The position numbers were made by a program, and so were the translations under genes. Of a stretch of DNA of 64,000 nt, positions 60,793 through 64,000 are shown piece after piece (position 1 is the first letter of the stretch; every line of letters starts with the position of its first letter). The stretch comes from Tridacna crocea (taxonomy: Eukaryota > Mollusca > Bivalvia > Cardiida > Cardiidae). Location: positions 45,858,992 to 45,922,991 of the forward strand of contig OX031065.1 in the NCBI GenBank assembly GCA_943736015.1, given 5' to 3'. The notes beneath the pieces are model-generated. The model was not told the DNA's origin, did not search any database, and worked only from the letters and a program-made list of their open reading frames with translations.

Positions 60793-60949
60793 TTTCTGTC
60801 TCTCCGTAGGTAGACACATTGCTGTTTGTGTCTTCTTTTCCTCCAGCTGTTTTCAGCTGATGAGGCTGAAATATCAAATGGAAGCCTAGTATCCACCGTG
60901 GTATCTTGTACATTCCATCATGGTTGGGTACCTGTTACAACAGTATAAT

Positions 60950-61085
60950 ACCGTTTGGTAGCTATGTGCGGCTCACTGACCTTTAGCGGACATTTCGGAT
61001 CTAAGATCAGACTGCACAAAACGTGCAGTCTGATCTTGGATCCACACTGTTCGATAAGAAGATAACATTTCTCCCAAAATATAAC
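60950..61085 (+). mobile_element. Family F element
   Basis: TTTGGTAGCTATGTGCGGCTC, palindrome AAGATCAGACTGCACAAAA / CGTGCAGTCTGATCTTGG, then CGATAAGAAGATAAC. Confidence 0.75.
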
Positions 61086-61135
61086 TTTGAAAAGAGTCAA
61101 TTTCATTTTGTTTATGGCTTAAACATTTTATTTAA

Positions 61136-61355
61136 CCCTTCACCAAACAATCCCTGGTTTTTGCGAACCTGACATAGTAGCCTTTTGAAAACATTGCGGA
61201 AAAATGAAAAATGCTGGTTACCAGCATTTTTTCCTTTTTCCACATTGTTTTCTACCCTGCTGGAAACAAATATAATTTTTTGAATTTTGTTTATTTTATC
61301 GTCTGCGAGTGCTTTCAGTTTGGACCAGTCTAAAATTTCGTGGGTTGGTAAAGGG
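61136..61355 (-). mobile_element. Family A MITE
   Basis: Left TTAA 61132-61135. Right end GTGGGTTGGTAAAGGGC without TTAA. Confidence 0.9.
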
Positions 61356-61575
61356 CTGTGTAATTTAGAAGAATAAAAGGCTGATGAACTGGTCACCACT
61401 GAGCATTGTATAAATACGCTTCAGTATTTATATCAGGGTAGCGAACCTAACTATTATACGAGTAGTTTCCCTTTGAATCTTGTTAATCCAGCAAAGCGGC
61501 CACATGTGGGAAAAAAAGGGGGTGGGGGTGGAAAGGGATGTTTTGTATTACTTCGACAGTTTAAGCTTTAAATGT

Positions 61576-61800
61576 ACTCTTTACCAAACGACAAAATTTT
61601 AGACTGGTGCAAATTGAAAGCACTTGCAGACGACCAAATAAACGTGGCATATTGAAAATTGAAATTTGTTTCCAGTGGCGTAGGAAACATTGTGGGAAAA
61701 GGAGAAAATGCTGGTTTCCAGCATTTTCTCCTTTTCCCACAATGTTTTCAAAAGGCTTCTTATTCAGGGTAGTAAAAACCGGGGATTGTTTGGTAAAAGG
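61576..61800 (+). mobile_element. Family A MITE
   Basis: CTCTTTACCAAACGACAAAA to TTGTTTGGTAAAAGG followed by TTAT. Near-perfect hairpin. Confidence 0.9.
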
Positions 61801-61903
61801 TTATAAGCGTCGTAAAATTGTTTAGTGATTAAAGACTTCATTAGAAAGATATAGAAAATTTCACTTACGAGGAGGTACATGTATATTCGACTGGAATCCT
61901 TAA

Positions 61904-62124
61904 CCCTTTCCAAACTATCCCTGGTTTTTACAGGTCTGGAATAGTAGCCTTTTGAAAACATTGTGGGAAAACGAGAAAATGCTGGTAACCAGCATTTTCT
62001 CCTTTTCCCACAATGTTTACTACCCTATCGTAGACAGAAATCATCTTTTCAGCAAGAGTTGAGTTGTCGTCTGCAAATGCTTTCAGTTTGGTCCAGCCCA
62101 AAAGTTTGTCGTTTGGGAAAGGGT
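61904..62124 (-). mobile_element. Family A MITE, CAGCAAGAG subtype
   Basis: 221 bp, TTAA 61900-61903 and 62125-62128. Interior GACAGAAATCATCTTTTCAG is shared with the nested copy at 27847-28055. Confidence 0.95.
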
Positions 62125-62128
62125 TAAG

Positions 62129-62315
62129 ACAAGTTCATTGACATGATGGTAGAAAACACTGTGGGAAAAGGAGAAATTGCTCGTTACGAGCAATTTCTCC
62201 CTTTCCCACAGTGTTTTCTAAAGACTTGTACTGCAGACACGTAAAAACAAGGATTTGTCTGGGAAAGAGTTAAGACAAGTTCATTGACATGATGGTATGT
62301 TCTTATGTCGCAAAC
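62129..62315 (+). mobile_element. Family C fragment within a 145-bp duplication
   Basis: TTAAGACAAGTTCATTGACA occurs at 62125 and 62270. Between lies a C-type hairpin (AACACTGTGGGAAAAGG, GCTCGTTACGAGC) and C right end, without the left terminus. Confidence 0.8.
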
Positions 62316-62319
62316 TTAA

Positions 62320-62540
62320 TCCTTTCCCAAACGACAAATTTTGTACTCTTCCAAACTGAAAGAGTTTGCAGACAATCATGTAAAATTTGATGAAAATGGT
62401 AGAATGTTCTCCTAAATGGGTAGAAAACACTGTGGGAAAAGGAGAAATTACTCGTTATGAGTAATTTCTCCTTTTCCCACAGTGTTTTCAAAAGACTTGT
62501 ACTGCAGACATGTAAAAACCATGGCTTGTTTGGGAAAGGG
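62320..62540 (+). mobile_element. Family C MITE
   Basis: 221 bp, TTAA 62316-62319 and 62541-62544. The centre is AATTACTCGTTATGAGTAAT. Confidence 0.95.
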
Positions 62541-62564
62541 TTAATTTCAAGGCACTACATAACC

Positions 62565-62660
62565 CATTGGTACTTTAGTAGGAGCAACTTTCAGACTTCT
62601 TGTGGACGTGGCAGATCAAGATCAGACTCCACAAAGCTTGCAGTCTGATCTTAGATAAAT
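62565..62660 (+). mobile_element. Family F fragment
   Basis: GATCAAGATCAGACTCCAC / GCAGTCTGATCTTAGAT core. Confidence 0.65.
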
Positions 62661-62729
62661 AATTTCAGATATGATGAGTCTTGTCAAAACAAAAATGTTT
62701 TGTAATTATTTCTACCTTTGAAGGAATAT

Positions 62730-62736
62730 GAATGAA

Positions 62737-62771
<35 letters not shown>

Positions 62772-62918
62772 ATATTTAGATATTTGAATGAATGAATGAA
62801 TGAATGAATGGATGGATGAACGAATGAATGAATGAATGAATGAATGAATGAATGAATGAATGAATGAATAGATAGATAGATAAATAAATAAATAAATAAA
62901 TGAATAAATGAATAAATT
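62730..62918. repeat. Long (AATA)n/(AATG)n/(GATA)n microsatellite
   Basis: Nearly 190 bp of tetranucleotide repeats. Open frames here are low-complexity artefacts. Confidence 0.97.
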
Positions 62919-62959
62919 ATCAGTGTTGGGGAGAATTCCCCAACACGTCTGTTGTTTAA

Positions 62960-63210
62960 AAATGATCCTTGCTCTGACAAAAGGGGGCTTAATACAGTAC
63001 ATTTCAGTGACCCATGGATCTGCAAAATCCGTTTTGCCTGACAGACGACTGAATCTGGAAGCAAACTGGTCCTTCGACATGCAGATAATTTGACAAAAGG
63101 CAGAAAGTGTCGACCTAGGTCAGCCTGCTCGGTCTGCGCAGGCTGGCCTAGGTCGATACTTTTTGCAAATGCGTTAAGCCTCCTTTTCACAGAGCACGGC
63201 TCAAATGAAA
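62960..63210. mobile_element. Family D repeat, long copy
   Basis: GATCCTTGCTCTGACAAAAG...GGGGCTTAAT and TTAAGCCTCCTTTTCACAGA bracket it. The core is CGACCTAGGTCAGCCTGCTC / GCGCAGGCTGGCCTAGGTCG. Confidence 0.75.
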
Positions 63211-63439
63211 TCGCAGTAAGAATTCATTACGGATTCTAATGCAAAAAGTGCGTGCTTTGTTTTCTTATATTTTCTCAAAACTGTGATAAAAGATTAGAAG
63301 ATAATCATTTTATAAACTTTAAGTATATCCCAAATTTGCATTTTGCTATCCCCTCTGCCCTTTAACGAGACACTCCCGCAGCGAATAGCTTTTGAAAACA
63401 TTTTGCCTTTCGTGGAAAATTACTCATAAGCCAGATACA

Positions 63440-63575
63440 TGACACATGCTTTGTGAAAAGGGATCTTAATGCATCTGCGACAAGCATCGACCAAGGTCAG
63501 CATGCCCGAACTTTTCACTATTTATGAACTTTGTGTATGTGAAAGGACCAGTCTACCTCGAAATTAAGCCGTTTT
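63440..63575 (+). mobile_element. Family D repeat, deleted core
   Basis: GACACATGCTTTGTGAAAAG, GCATCGACCAAGGTCAGCAT, then directly TTTTCACTATTTATGAAC and GGACCAGTCTACCTCG. The second arm is missing. Confidence 0.65.
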
Positions 63576-63624
63576 CAGATAAAACTACCATACTCTAAAT
63601 TTTAACTTTTCAAAGTTAAATTCC

Positions 63625-63708
63625 ATTATATGAGCGACGTGGAATTTTGTCGTCTGCAATTGCCTTTGATTTGGTCAAGTCTATTATTTTATTGTCTGGT
63701 AAGGGGTT
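63625..63708 (-). mobile_element. Family A right-end fragment
   Basis: TTGTCGTCTGCAATTGCC and TTGTCTGGTAAGGGG before TTAA 63706-63709; no hairpin. Confidence 0.6.
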
Positions 63709-63776
63709 AACGGCTAGATAGAGTACATGAGCACTAATCCAAGACGGCACTTCACGGCTGGCTACATTATTAGTTG

Positions 63777-64000
63777 TACGGTCAGGTGGCAGGGGACTTG
63801 GAAACTTGTTCACGGCTGTGGTTAATCATGTCGCCCCGAGCCACCTGACCGTACAATGAATTTATTATACTGCAAAGTTTTACCCTTTCAAAGCGCGTTA
63901 AGCGAAAATTTCCTGTTTTATAATTTTACGAATCGAGTATGCTGACGAAATAGAAATTCCTTTCTGAGTGCCTCATTTCAATGAAAACTGACGTCAATGG
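63777..64000 (-). repeat. Dispersed repeat Q, copy 2, with 15-bp inverted repeat
   Basis: GTACGGTCAGGTGGC at the left and GCCACCTGACCGTAC about 60 bp later are perfect inverts. The rest is the complement of 6390-6580. It runs off the window. Confidence 0.75.

Noticed and set aside
62684..63190. Protein rich in Phe/Ile/His/Ser repeats on the minus strand
   Set aside because: Translation of tetranucleotide microsatellite.

Overview
This is an AT-rich, intron- and repeat-dominated stretch of an animal nuclear genome. There are no bacterial-style operons. The supported protein-coding signals are short exons with canonical GT/AG splice sites and non-LTR retrotransposon remains. The repeat style (very dense palindromic MITEs, tRNA-derived SINEs, Helentron-like elements) suggests a bivalve mollusc. 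A dreissenid mussel is my best guess, but that rests on general impression and was not checked.

Host gene: four minus-strand exons (18053-18207, 13013-13149, 7497-7544, 590-702) have compatible splice phases. They encode part of a single-pass type II membrane protein: a Tyr/Pro-rich cytoplasmic N-terminus, a basic stop-transfer stretch plus one hydrophobic helix, a short Ser/Thr/Asp linker, then the start of a SEA-like domain. The gene runs off the left edge. A possible first exon with the start codon lies far upstream at 57264-57299. Most of the window would then be introns of this one gene, filled with transposons.

Repeat families, named once here and used below. Family A: about 221 bp, TTAA-flanked, ends like CCCTTTACCAAACGAC, near-perfect 60-70 bp central hairpin centred on ATGCTGGTWACCAGCAT. 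Family B: about 222 bp, TTAA-flanked, centre GCTCGTCACGAGC. Family C: about 221 bp, TTAA-flanked, A-like arms with B-like centre. Family F: TTAA-flanked, starts CCCTTTGGCTACTAAG. Family I: about 350-375 bp, TTAA-flanked, ends GGTAGTAGACC. Family D: palindrome around CCCAGGTCAGCCTGC. Family E: about 260 bp with TIRs and two internal palindromes. Family G: about 351 bp with 10-bp target duplications and no clear TIR. Family H: Helentron-like. Family J: TIR with TTTCATGCTTT. Family R: 402 bp, TIR CATCTTCGC, 9-bp target duplications. There are also tRNA-headed SINEs, LINE remains and orphan palindromes.

Layout: 0-6 kb holds the SEA exon, a run of A elements and an A-derived satellite array with a 405-bp higher-order period. 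6-14 kb holds the linker and TM exons and a LINE remnant cut by an A element. 14-25 kb has SINE, G, E, A and tandem Helentron-like copies plus the N-terminal exon. 25-33 kb contains a deep nest (I containing H containing further insertions). 33-50 kb is a mosaic of A, B, E, G, J and R elements with SINEs. 50-53 kb carries a long intact LINE reading frame. 53-64 kb is again MITEs and microsatellites. The A, B, C, F and I families share TTAA duplications and mostly CCC-type ends, as expected for non-autonomous piggyBac-type elements; no transposase gene is present in the window.
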